From the NCBI GenBank assembly GCA_951230915.1, contig OX579633.1:3596001-3660000 (forward strand): a stretch of DNA of 64,000 bases. Reading direction: 5' to 3'. Made by a program: the position numbers and the translations under genes. Of this stretch, positions 1 to 11,185 are shown piece after piece. Numbering within the stretch: the first letter of the stretch is position 1; each line of letters starts with the position of its first letter. The notes beneath the pieces are model-generated. The model saw only the letters and a list, made by a program, of their open reading frames with translations, made no database searches and was not told the origin of the DNA. Source of the stretch: Antitrichia curtipendula. Lineage: Eukaryota > Streptophyta > Bryopsida > Hypnales > Leucodontaceae.

Positions 1-3000
1 AACGAAGACAAAACCGTTGCGCTTCTCCACAGAGATTTGCTTTTGGTCGATATCGAACACACTGGAATCAAAACCCAACAGAATTATGTGAATCTTAGAG
101 TACTATAGACTGAGTCTCGCAGTGAGCAAATAATATTCTCTAGCTACTCTGACTTCAGCTTTCAGGAAAAAAAACAAAAATCATCAGAAGATTTAAAACA
201 CGAAATCGAGTAGGTGGAGTTAAACTACAAACCTGTCAGCCAATCCACCAGTCTTGCGAACAACAGGAATGGTCCCGTACCTCATTGAGTACATCTGCAT
301 ACAATCAATTCGACGTTGAAATCTTGCCCAAGTCCAACAGACTACATTGATCACAACCTCAAGTTCATTATAGATGACACTTCGAGATAACGGTATGCAT
401 CTAACCCTAAACCGAATTCTAAGAAAGATGGAGTTCAAGCTGACCTGCGTCAACCCACAGGGCTCGAAGATGGAGGGTATCACGAATATGTCAGCCGCAG
501 CGTAAATGTTACGTGTGAGAGTTTCTTCACACCTTAGGACAAGTCGAACATGAGGATGATTTTCAAACTGCTTGGCAAGCTCATCAAACTCTTTCTGTAA
601 ATCAAAACACATCACCACACTCAGTGTTACGCAATGAATTCTCCGCATCTTTGTGGACATTCGCATATACAAAATTACGATACATAAAAGCTATTGATAT
701 ATTTGCGAAGTATGACAATTAATGGAAGAAAGAAATCCTCCGAAAGTTCGAATGGATCAGCTGACTTCAACCTAAAAATGGTGATTGAATGCTTTTATCA
801 TACCTTGATGCTTGGAACTTGACTGGTGCCTTGCAAAATGAATTGCCCTCCACGTTTGAGAGTGTGGAAAATGGCCGAACGAAGGAGATGCACACCCTTC
901 TGGGGTACCAATCTTGATACACAGCAAACCTGCCAGAAAATACACATACGTACCAATTAATCCCCAAGTACACATTAAGGTCAAAAGTGGAAAAATTCTA
1001 TCCCATTAGAACTTGAAATGAACCATTAGGAAGCTTCAAGGTGGGTTGTCAAGATTTACCATTCAACAGAAAAAAAAAGAGACCATATCCGAAAACATGT
1101 TTTCAAGTTTATCATAACTCACTTACAGCTTCCAAATTTTAACTGACTTTCAGGAAACAAAACGATCACATGCAGGCGTTGAATTCATGAGCTTACAAGA
1201 GGTCGTTTGGCGTCAACGCCTTCCGTCGACATGCTCAGGTGAAGCCGGAGATTGTTTTTCAGCAGCTCCTTCCCCTTCAAATTCTCCTTGCTGAAGTGAT
1301 GCTTCAGATAGGTATCAGTAGCGGGATTCCACACATTGTCATCAATGCCGTTCACGACGCCGCAAAATTTCTTGGTCTGCTGTCGGAGAGTGGTGTCCAA
1401 ACCTTCTCCTCCCTACACAGTTAAATAATTATACGAACAAAATGTTATTATTAAATAAAACCAATGATACTGATAAAACAGTTCTGATGGTGAAAGAAAG
1501 ACATTCAAAACCAGACTCCGCAATTTCACTTCAATATGGTGTAATTGCTCACCTCCGGAGTGAGAACCTCTTTAGCATACGTAGGAGACACTGTTGTGAT
1601 GAAGTCCGCATGCACAAGAGCACTCTGGACACACAAACAGTCACACTGATAATCAGATAGTGACTCCCGATTTTAAAACAAAATACTTCCTTGCCGTTTG
1701 TTTACGTACTTGAAAAATTGCAAGTTCCGTTACAAATAATACACCCAAACACCTATAATATGACTCTGGGTGCCCAAAATGAAACTGACTAATATACGCA
1801 GTTTTATAACATTTGTAATAATTACTAGTGTTGCATTTGATGGTTGCATAAAAGAAGCATTTGGCATTACAAAAAGGTGGTCTAGAATCCTGTTCATAAG
1901 TTTTAGAATTGGGTCCATTCGCAAGAGCTGGGTGAGAGAACAGAACAAGATATGCTATTCGAGAAAATGAAACTAAGAAGGCTTTAGTGGGTGTTGATTA
2001 GAGCTCTCAATCACCTTGAGAGGGTTAATTTTGTCCGGCAAAACATTATCCTGGAAATGATCCTTGTGCAAAGGTGCGTTGAACTGAATTCCACATGACA
2101 AGAGCTCTTCCATGGAGCCCTTTCCTTGAGGCTCGAAATTGTGACAAGTGAATGCAATCTTTGCGTTTAGACCCGACTTGGCATAAATGCTCTTGTACAA
2201 CGGTGCCTGCAGGCACAAAAATCATAAGACAGAAATGAATCAGAATCAAAGTGTGCCATGTACATTCCTAAACAAACAGGAGTTGCTATTTCGTGCAAAA
2301 ACAGTGCAACTTGGAAGAGATTGAAGAAACCAAATAGGGGTCCAAGCAGGAGCTTACCACGACGGCCACTGGCCAGTCGTGACAGTGAATGATGTGAGGC
2401 CGCTTGCCGAATTGCACCAGAAACCCCAGCGCCGCTCTTGAGAAGTACGTGAAGCGCTTCAGGTCATCCGGCTGGCAGTAGACTGAATCACGGTCGAAAA
2501 GCTTCGCTGGATGCTGAGGGTCGATGAAGTACACCGGAAGGCCTGTAGACACCAATTGCAATCTTTACGCAAGACTCCACTTGATTTTATGTAAATTTTT
2601 GTCAAGCAATCTTTGCACCAAAAACCTTAATTGCAGTAGCAAAGTAGAAGCATAATAGATGAAAATAACGAATATTCACAAAACAAAGCACAGAAAGAAA
2701 CGATGAAACAAGCTCTTTTAAAAGTGATGGCGGGAGGCATTCACTAACACACCTTCAACCTCGCCAGTCCACACCTCATTTTTGTGCAAAGAACCCTCAA
2801 AGTAAGAGTAAAATTGCTTCTCCAGTTTCTGCAGAGTCCAGTCCAGATTCCATTTAAACATCGGAACAGAATTGCAAGAAACGGCATATTTTATGTCTTA
2901 ATAACAAACATAACATGATTTGAAAATGAAAATACATGGAATATTATAACTGTTAACTTCGAAACCACCAATTGAAAACTACTGAACTTTTCATGATTCA

Positions 3001-4734
3001 ATCCGACTATAGAAATGTAGATGTGAAGTACGACACAAAAATTAATATCATCAAATACATACTTTTGACAACTTATACTACAGTAGTAACTTATAATCGC
3101 AAATGTCCATCTAAAAATTGTGGAAAATTTAAACGGGCGCAAACACGGATGCATCGACCACAAAAATTTCAGCAGTAAAAGTGGAAACATCTTTTTTGTG
3201 ACCGGTCGGTCAACAGCTTGCAAACTGGAAATGGGACGGGAGTGAAAACAAACCTGGAAATTCTTGACTCCGGTCAAATCCAGGGTCCTGTATTTTGGAA
3301 TAATTATCTCCACTTGGTGACCCTTGTTCTGAAGTGCTCGGCCAAGTCCTGTCACCACATCGCCCAAACCTCCAACCTGGAGATCATCGAATAAAACAGA
3401 CGTTTGAATTAAGTTAGTGAACTTCGGAGATTGTTCCTACACCTCAATCCTCTTCTGAAGCTTGAGCCACAGTAGTTTTCAATGATGAAGCTACAAAAGA
3501 GATTTATGAGCAAAAACATGTACAACAAGACTGAGGATGAAACCAACGATTAAGAGAACCCTACCTTGGCGACAGGAGCCATTTCGGTGGCAAGATGCAC
3601 CACGTGGTACTTGGGCCTTCTGCATAAATCAACGACAGGATCGAAAAGGGTCAGCAAAAACAAATTGGAGCTCTGAGATTGATACCGAAACGACGAAGAG
3701 ATCCAAAACCCATGAAACTAAACTGAGGTTAGAGATTCTTTTTGAGCGAGGTATGGCCGGAAACTAGGTCTATGGAGATAAGCTAGTGAGAAACGAAAGA
3801 AGGAAGATGCAATGATGTAACCAGACCTTACCAAAAAATCTAGAAAACTTGTTGCGAAATAGGCAGAAATAAGAAAAAAAATAATGCGAGACTCGTTAAA
3901 GCTCGTAGCCTCAACTAAAGTCTTAGGGGCGCCTGAAACTGAAACTAAAAAAATGGAGATTGAGAGGTACCGCTTGAGAGAAGCGGGGAGATCAAGGTTG
4001 TGAAGAAACCCAGCCACGAGCTTCTGCACATTTTGGGGGTCAATCTTCGGCGCAACTCGAGCTGCGGGTCGAACATGGCGTCCTCGCGGGACAGGCCGCG
4101 GCACGGCTACCTTGGTAACGAAGTCAGCGCCATTTCCGTAACGAGATAATACCAAGGCGCTGCTACTTCTCACAAGCTATGCATCACAACCAAAGTTCAC
4201 ATGCAAATTAGTGATCTAGCTATCGATCGCCGTCAGAAACTCTACTAAAGTAGTAAATTAAACTCCCCACAACAAAAAAAGACTCTCACCCACATGGCAA
4301 CATAATATTTCACATGAGCATAACTTACTTGTAAAATGAAATAAAAAGCATGAGAGCCAGAGTTCTACAAAACAATCATAATGGTAGCTAAACTTCGCAT
4401 GAAAAAGTACCAAATTATGATCACCACTACAAATTGTGACCCTCATGGCCACTATCTCGTCTTTGACATACCGCTAAACACGGGTGCAAATCAAAGGTAC
4501 GAACTTAGCCAGATTTCGACATGACATTCATTATGGTAGACAAGCTTTTCAAAGACAGTACCAATACTATGATCACGGCTACAAAATTGTTGCCAGGTTG
4601 TTCACCATTGCATGTACCAGTTCAGGTACAAAAAACGATAAAAAAAGAGCCTCAAAAACAAGGGCTCCAAGGAACTACGTTACCTGGTGTTCGTTTGAGC
4701 GGGTCCTTCCCGGAGTTCTCTGGGGCAGGGTCAT
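1..4734 (-). CDS. Soluble starch synthase, SSIV-like (3' end missing)
   Basis: A glycosyltransferase family 5 enzyme that adds glucose from ADP-glucose to growing starch chains in the plastid. I traced 13 exons: 4734-4684, 4176-3971, 3619-3565, 3376-3254, 2828-2753, 2542-2358, 2206-2015, 1624-1553, 1412-1197, 929-804, 594-445, 294-233 and 61 to beyond 1. All have GT-AG borders and matching phases, giving 525 codons so far. About residues 1-80 are Arg/Ser/Pro-rich and transit-peptide-like. Landmarks are the ADP-glucose loop KVGGL (104-108), HCHDW (223-227), VNGIDDNVWNPATD in exon 9, RLVPQKG in exon 10, the catalytic Glu in SIFEPCG (E478) and the second loop KTGGL (498-502). FYSYFEG...VWTGEVEGLPVYF is SSIV-like, but the long N-terminal coiled coil of flowering-plant SSIV is absent. 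The reading stops at NGFVF, so roughly the last 60-80 residues lie outside. The first two exons are less certain than the rest. Confidence 0.93.
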
Positions 4735-5830
4735 GTTGAGCCGACGTTTCGAGTAGCACTTGTGGATCTGTTACACCACGACGTCGTCACAGAAAGTCAT
4801 GATCAGTACGTACAACTTACACAATTCATAACACTCTCAGCCAATTAAACTTGTGCAGCGCGCGACAACGAGTGGGAATGCTAGCTAGCTGCCCCATGGA
4901 GAGATGGTACAAATCGACGTGTACTGTACAATAATACAAGAGGTGTGTCACATCAGCAGCAGTCCTCGCAACATTTCTACTATACAACTCCACTACAGCA
5001 GTGAACACTCACAGAAACTCTAGCTACTCGTCTTTGGTACAGCATTGGATTTGCTTTCACATTGTCATGAGCGTTAAACGTTGTTACTTACAATATTCAC
5101 CGACTCTTCCACACCAGCGTTGAGAAAATCACCGACCAACTTGCTTTGCTTTGCCAACTACCTCGCTGCGTGATCGCAAGAAAAATCCAGCTGCCCCGTT
5201 CGATTGCAGCGTATCAACTCCCCGAGCTAGTTGCAACAAAACCGAAACTAAACCTCCAAAGTAACTCCAGGTCACGAGTTTTTCTGTAAAAATTCACCGA
5301 CACAGCCCACTTCAAGTGACGTGCGCACGAGCTGATCGATCGAACTCGCTCGATCACTTACAACTGTTCTACCAAGCACTGATCGATCTATCACTGAAGT
5401 AACGATCGAAAGAGAATGAACACAGTGTTGTATGTACGGTAATACACGAACTAGCCAGCGGATCCCCAAACTGGTTCAAAATTGCTGGACCCCGAACTGC
5501 TGGTTTGCAATGCTCGATTGCAATTCAATACTAGTCAAACAAAGTACGGGAGGAACTCGATCGATCGATCTGTCGAGCGAGCGAGCTTCAAAAACAGCCC
5601 TACAGAACTGCTCTGGATCGGAAAATTGGCTTGCATAGACGACTAAATCTGAGTGACCCGATTGCTGACTGAACGAGCTTGATCGAAGACTGCTTCGATC
5701 TCGACGTGCATGAGAGAGAGAATGATACTACAGTATTGTAGCGCAAGATGAGAGACTTGATCGAATGCACAGAGTTGATGGTGCGTTGTCCTGAAGTGGA
5801 GTGGGAGGGGGTGTCAAGATTTATAGTTTG
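4735..5830 (-). promoter_or_regulatory. 5' leader and promoter of the starch synthase gene
   Basis: On the minus strand a TATA-like box CTATAAAT lies at 5826-5819, followed by a C/T-rich stretch that looks like a plant 5' leader. The first convincing start codon is at 4734, so the leader probably contains an intron; I could not fix its borders. The stretch 5320-5710 is rich in GATC/GATCGATC repeats. No other gene is visible. The TATA assignment is inference from position and composition. Confidence 0.45.
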
Positions 5831-6594
5831 TGAGGAGGGGTGGTGACTCATCTACAGGAACAGTGCGGAAATTCTAATTTTAATGGGAAAATGGGAAAAG
5901 AGGCCGATGAGGTGGGTTTCTAGCTGTCGTTTTTGCTTATTTGGGACCTGGAAACCACTTCGGTAGCTGGATGCCACTTGGCATTAGACACTTGGCAGTC
6001 TGCAGAGGATTTTTGGAGCGAACAGGAGGGACCAGGTAGTAATGGCAGGGCCGTATCCAATGGAAGATCTTCTTCCGTTGCGAGTGATTGCGCCTGCAAT
6101 TATGGAAGTTTGGTCTGAGGGCGAAATTCTGACAATCTCGGGGTCAGTGAGTCAGTCGTCGTTTGAAATTTTGACAATTTTGACAATCTGTGTGCCGGCG
6201 CGTCTTGGAAATTTTGAAAAGCCCAAGGCAATGCTGTTAGAGCCAAATTCCATGGTGTGTCGGAACTGGAAATGAGTGTTGGTTTTGTTTTGTTTCGGTT
6301 TTTTGAAACAAATGGAAATCCATTGCAAAAAATGAGTCCAGCAAAACATGAGTACAAAGTAGCCAAGCATAACCAGCTGGACAAAAGGAGAAGGAAAAGG
6401 AAAAGAATGACTAATTGAACTGACAAGGAACAAGCCCGGCCTTGCATGTTCCAAATAATAGAGTCACCTACTCTAGTAGCAATCACTGGGGACTAGACCC
6501 AAATGGCGTCAAATTTAGGCCATATCCTACAAGCTTGATGTGGGTGTCTACACGTGTTCTGCTTTGCCTTGAGGAGAGCAGCTCGCCCGGCATC
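5831..6594. other. Intergenic, nothing recognised
   Basis: I see no gene, RNA or repeat here. The open frames on the minus strand around 6100-6486 are Phe/Leu-rich, have no plausible splice or start context and are treated as chance frames. Confidence 0.5.
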
Positions 6595-6858
6595 CCTCGG
6601 CACTAAGTCCCAGTCGGTTTTAAGGAAACGCCTGCCTGCCCCTGCCCGTAGGAAACACTGAAATTTTTTATTTTTTACACAAATTCTTTTTTTAAAATAC
6701 TGAACTCATATTTGCAATCAGAGGCCCCGAATTACTCGGGGGAGTGCAGAAATTCCGAAAAATCGGTTCAATACAGGGGGCTCCTTTTATATTTTTTGGC
6801 TGGGCAGGCATGGCCTGCCCGGCGTTTCTTTAAAACCGACTGGGACTTAGTGCCGAGG
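6595..6858. repeat. Foldback element with 38-bp inverted ends
   Basis: Arms at 6595-6632 and 6821-6858 are inverted copies with one mismatch over 38 bases (both contain CGGCACTAAGTCCCAGTCGG on opposite strands). They enclose about 190 bp of AT-rich DNA. Weaker, GC-rich similarity (CCCGGCATCC, GCCTGCC) continues on both sides. There is no coding capacity. This is probably a MITE or foldback element; I did not find a clear target-site duplication. Confidence 0.75.
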
Positions 6859-6875
6859 CGAGGCCCGGCATCCAA

Positions 6876-9594
6876 GAGAGCTTTCCAAAGTCACGTCATG
6901 TTGCTTGCTTATTGAGTTCCATGATGCTTTCACTTTTAAGTGAGTATGGAGAAACTAGGTATATTTTACAAAAACTGACTTTCATCTTGTTATCAAACTG
7001 AAAGCAAGCAAAAAAATTCAAGCTCAATGTCAAAAATAGTTTTTCAAAAATAAAAAACTTGCCTCTCCTACTTTTCATGAGCCTCTCCAAGAGTTTTTGT
7101 CAACCAATAATATTGATTCTCCTCTTGCAACTAATGCACACTTCCAAGGAAAAATTTGGATTTTCTTTTGTTTTTTCTTGCAAGATTTGGTTGAATTTAG
7201 AATTCCATGATTCACTTAGTGTATAAATTGCAACAACAACATTAGTGTGTGAGCATGAAAATGTGAGCATGTGAATCTTGAGTATATGTATAAGTAGATA
7301 TCCCACAACCATTGAAGGTGCTTGTAGATATTCTATTTGGCAGTAAAAAAATTATTTTGATGTGTATTTGTATGTATTTTGTTTCTTTTGTTGAGTGATT
7401 TTGATGTTTGTGATCCAATTTGGTAGTTTTGTGAGGTAATTGTCAGTTTGAAAGTTCATTTTTAGAATTCTAGTTTTGGAATTAGGATAGTTTGTAATAC
7501 CATTTGGGCTGAAGTTGGTTGTCTAAGGATGGATGTCAAAATCTCAAGTCTAATTTGGTTTTGTTATATACAGTGAGGTGTCAAGGTTATCAATCTGATT
7601 GGGCTAGTTATCTAGTTGGTGGTGATAGTTAGGTGAGGGATTCCTATTTGGCAATTTGGGTTGTGTTTTGAAGTTACAAGTTCAAGTTGGTTAGGAAATT
7701 GTCCAATTTTGGGTTTTAAGGAGGTGTTTCCTGATTTGGAAGGCACCCACTGTTTGAGAAAGTCAAGTGCGAGTCCCAGTCCAAGTTGACTACGTATTTT
7801 ATGTTTTTATTTGATTTCCGTGTGTGTATGTGGTCTAAGAGGACGAGCGGTTGTGAGCTTCCAATTTGTTACTTGGGACTCGTAGAATTATTTTTTTAGA
7901 AATTTGCAATTTAAAGTTAAGAAAAGTCTACAAAAAGCCATAAAAAGAGTGTAGAACCAAAATAGGGTTGTAACATACCCATTATAGTATTTGGTCTAGA
8001 TTTGTATTTAGACGGATCCCACCAAACCTGGCCTAAAAATAGGTAGAAAAAACAAAACGGTTAGATTTGGAGGATTCAAGTCACATAGCCCCAAAAGGGC
8101 TAAATCCCACCATGAATGTGGCAATTCATGGCTAAGACGGTCCGAGGGATCCACAACGAGGCCACTAGGTCAGGTCCTACAGTTAGGTTTAGAATTCCCC
8201 AAACCCCGATTGTTAGCATGTCGGAGCCACTAATGCAAGATCGGGCCCGTGGAGGAATCTATAGTCCAAGGATGGTGTCCTAGGGTAAATCCCATGCCAA
8301 GAGTCCAACAACGCAATCGATTCATCAAGATTCTTCTATCTGCAAAAGATTCCCGCACCGTCGCTAATTCAAAGAGATGGCCAGTTCATCTCCACTGACC
8401 AATCGTGCCAGGTACAGAAACGCACCTACACGTCTTTCACGTGACTCCCTAAGAGGTCACGTGAAAAATCCCGTCATCTTCCGACTAGCAAAAGAACCTT
8501 TTCCGGGTGGTCAACCCTGGTAACCTCCAACAGGAATTTCATGGAAATTATCCAGGTTACCAGAAAATCTCACTAAAAATTAGATTAGCTTGTTTTATGT
8601 TAATAATGTGCTCCGTGAAGTTTCGCAACATTCCGATAGCGGCAAGTACTCGAACCGGCGAGATTCCTCGGAAATTAATCACGTGGCGGGGTCCCCGCCG
8701 CGTTGACCGGCATCCCGGGACCATACGATGGCGAAACGAAGTCAACCAAGAGTCCTTTTCAACTCCCTCACACCTACCGGAGACCCTAGGCTATTTACAT
8801 TTCTCAAAATAGAAGACCCCCAAGATTTAGGATTTTACCACAATTTGGTTTTTAAACTAAATTAGCTTACGATGGGTTTTTGGCTTCGGTACAGGAGGTT
8901 GAGGAGTTTTGAACTAAACACGGCGATCTGGATCCAACGGCGCAATCCGTTTGACGATTGGAGTTAATCTCCAAAAGTTAGGAAGTTAGTCCAGCATAGA
9001 TAGGTTGAAGTAATTTTGTAGGATTAGGATGAAAATCTTTGAAGATGAGGATGAAAATCCAAGTTGATAAGGTTACCTTAGAACTCTTGAGGGAGGGGTG
9101 GGGCCTTGGAAACCTATTTAAGGTCCCCATTTTTCTCTCTAGAACACCCCCAAATCTTGTTTTGGGTCCGTGGGTCCAACTTTTGTTGGGAGATTTTGGC
9201 GTTTAGCCAAGAAACCTCTACGGTGTTTTTTGAGCTCTTTTGGGCTCCATTGTTGTTAAAGTTCAAGCTTTGAAGTTCTTTGTGGGGTCTTTCTACTTCA
9301 TTGTACGTGTGTCATTTGGCTCTCAGTTCTTCTTGCTTGTTGGACTAACGAGTTCTTTAGTCAAGTATTCTTGGGTTGTTGTACTAATCCTAAAGATACC
9401 CCCCACCGTACTCTGGCGATGCCGCTTTGGGGGACCTTTAGTGTGGATCGTTGAGTGCTTACATTAACCGTTATTATACCAACCCATGCATGTCAAGTGG
9501 CACTAACCTTTGGAAGCATTCTTGTGTTAGAGTGACCCCATTTGGGAACTAACTTTTGTGTAAAGTCGTGTTCACCGTGTGTGGGACCTCTATA
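6876..9594. other. Gene-free stretch, possibly retrotransposon-derived
   Basis: There is no gene. From about 7969 (TGTAACATACCC) the composition changes. Near 9108-9116 there is a TATA-like TATTTAAGG followed by a pyrimidine-rich leader-like stretch, which could be part of an old LTR. No paired LTR, primer-binding site or gag/pol frame could be recognised, so this stays a suggestion. Confidence 0.25.
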
Positions 9595-9597
9595 CAT

Positions 9598-9745
9598 GGC
9601 GAAGCTTTGAACCTATGAGTGTCAAAAGTCCTAGAGTGTGTGTTAAAATTAGGGCGGCGGAGCTTTGAACCCCCGGTGTGTCCCCAAGTCCTAAAGTTGG
9701 TGTTAAAACCAACTTGGCGGCGAAGCTTTGACCCTCCTAGGTGTT
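9598..9745. repeat. Tandem repeat, about 60-63 bp unit, 2.5 copies
   Basis: The phrase GAAGCTTTGAACC...AAGTCCTA...GTTAAAA recurs starting near 9600, 9660 and 9723 with moderate divergence. No coding meaning is seen. Confidence 0.65.
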
Positions 9746-9854
9746 TAGTTCCAAAGTCTAGTTTCCAAGACCTTTGTGAAAACATCCAAAGTTTAGCTTC
9801 CAAGATAGGCAGAGCCTTTACGGTTAATAAGCTTAGTGTTCAAAGTTACTTCCT

Positions 9855-10037
9855 TTTTAGCTTAGAGAAAACCAGTCTTTTAGTTAGAGAAAAACCAATC
9901 TTTTAGCTTAGAGAAAACTAGTCTTTTAGCTTAGAGAAAAACCAGTCTTTTAGTTAGAGAAAAAATAGTCTTTTAGTTAGAGAAAAAACAATCTTTTAGC
10001 TTAGAGAGAACCAATTTTTAGCTTAGAGAAACCAGTC
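9855..10037. repeat. Minisatellite, about 23 bp unit, 8 copies
   Basis: The unit TTTTAGCTTAGAGAAAACCA plus GTC is repeated about eight times with small indels (GCTTAGAG or GTTAGAG variants). Confidence 0.85.
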
Positions 10038-10046
10038 ACCCCCCGG

Positions 10047-10190
10047 CCAGTTAAGGGCTCGTCCAGCCAGTCCGGAGAGTCGGGGAACCAGTCTAGTTCG
10101 GGGAGTCGGGGAACCATTGCAGTCTAGGGGAGTTGGGGAACCAAGTCCAGTCCAGGGAGTCGGGAAACCAAATCCAGTCCAGGGAAAGCT
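10047..10190. repeat. GC-richer tandem repeat, about 30 bp unit, 4-5 copies
   Basis: The phrase CCAGTCCAGGGAGTCGGGGA, with variants such as TCGGGGAACCAGTC, recurs directly downstream of the 23-bp array. It is diverged and non-coding. Confidence 0.75.
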
Positions 10191-11009
10191 TGGAGTCCAA
10201 GGCCTTTGGAAGAAAAAAAACTGGTTACCAAGGCTAAAAAAAAATCACATACAAGGCCACTTGAAGTTAAAGTCTAGGTGGGGAGTCGGGCTCGTTTTGA
10301 AACCAAAACCCGACAAGGTAACGATTGAGAGGAGAAAAGAAGAGAAAATGGGGTTCAGTCCTGGCTAAAGCTCCACGCAAGGAAATCGTCTGTCCCAAAA
10401 CCTGCAAAACCACTCAAAGATAGAAGGAGGAGGAAAGGAGGGATGGCTATATGGGCAACTTAGATGAGAGTGACGATAAATAGTGACCTAGGTTTAGCTA
10501 AATAGGTGTTAAGAGGAAATCTCGAGAATTCGTAGTGACCATTAGAAGGCGGATTAGGATGACACAAAGACGAGGTAGTGTAAGAGGATAGGAGAGACAT
10601 TAAAACCTCCTTGGGGTTTGAATCTATAGTTGTAAGACATCCATAAAAGCTTAGATAGAATAGTGTTAGTGTAGAAAGAGAGAAAGGGAAAGAAAAAGAG
10701 AGAGAAGGGAAGGAGAAGGAAGGAGGAAGGGAAAAAAAAGGTTTAGATTGCACAGGGTCCTAATTTTCGAAACATAAGCGGTGAGCTTGGGAAAGATTCC
10801 CACAATCCAAGGACCACTATGGAGTATGGAAATGTGCACACGAATACGGACGAGCATATTTCCGACACCGGTAGTGACGAGGTGAGTTCTTGAATCAATA
10901 CTTGGTGTTTCCCCTTATTAGCGTTGATTTCCTTAATTAGCCTTTTTTACATGAATAGTAAATCGTGATAAGTAGAGGTAAAAATTAGAAATAGAAGTTA
11001 AAATTGTAA
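10191..11009. other. No gene; purine-rich tract
   Basis: A nearly pure A/G stretch runs from about 10670 to 10742. The open frames read through it on the minus strand are low-complexity Ser/Phe/Leu artefacts of the tract. Nothing else is recognised. Confidence 0.5.
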
Positions 11010-11185
11010 AGTTAGTTTTAGGAGTAAAAATTTAGAGTTAGTTTTAGGAATAAAGATTTAGAGTTAAGTGTCAAGAGTAAAAATTTAGAGTTAAATCTAG
11101 GTGTAAAAATTTAGAGTTTAATTAGGAGTAAAAATTTAAAGTTAAATTTAGGAGTAAAAATTTAGAGCTAATTTAGGAGTAAAAA
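11010..11185. repeat. Tandem repeat, about 27-29 bp unit, 6-7 copies
   Basis: The unit GGAGTAAAAATTTAGAGTTA is followed by a short variable spacer (ATTTTA or similar). Copies become less regular after about 11180, where related phrases (GAGTCAAAATC, AGAGTTA) continue to about 11320. Confidence 0.8.

Noticed and set aside
4640..4760. Alternative first coding exon reading LLETSAQHDPAPENSGKD
   Set aside because: The splice phase to the next exon does not fit, whereas the ATG at 4734 in the neighbouring frame gives a phase-0 junction and a transit-peptide-like start.
6100..6486. 128-residue minus frame with hydrophobic stretches
   Set aside because: Overlaps another frame of similar length in a second register, with no start context or family match.
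10460..10753. 97-residue minus frame rich in Ser/Phe/Leu
   Set aside because: It is a direct read of the A/G-only tract (periodic Phe-Ser-Leu) and has no other support.
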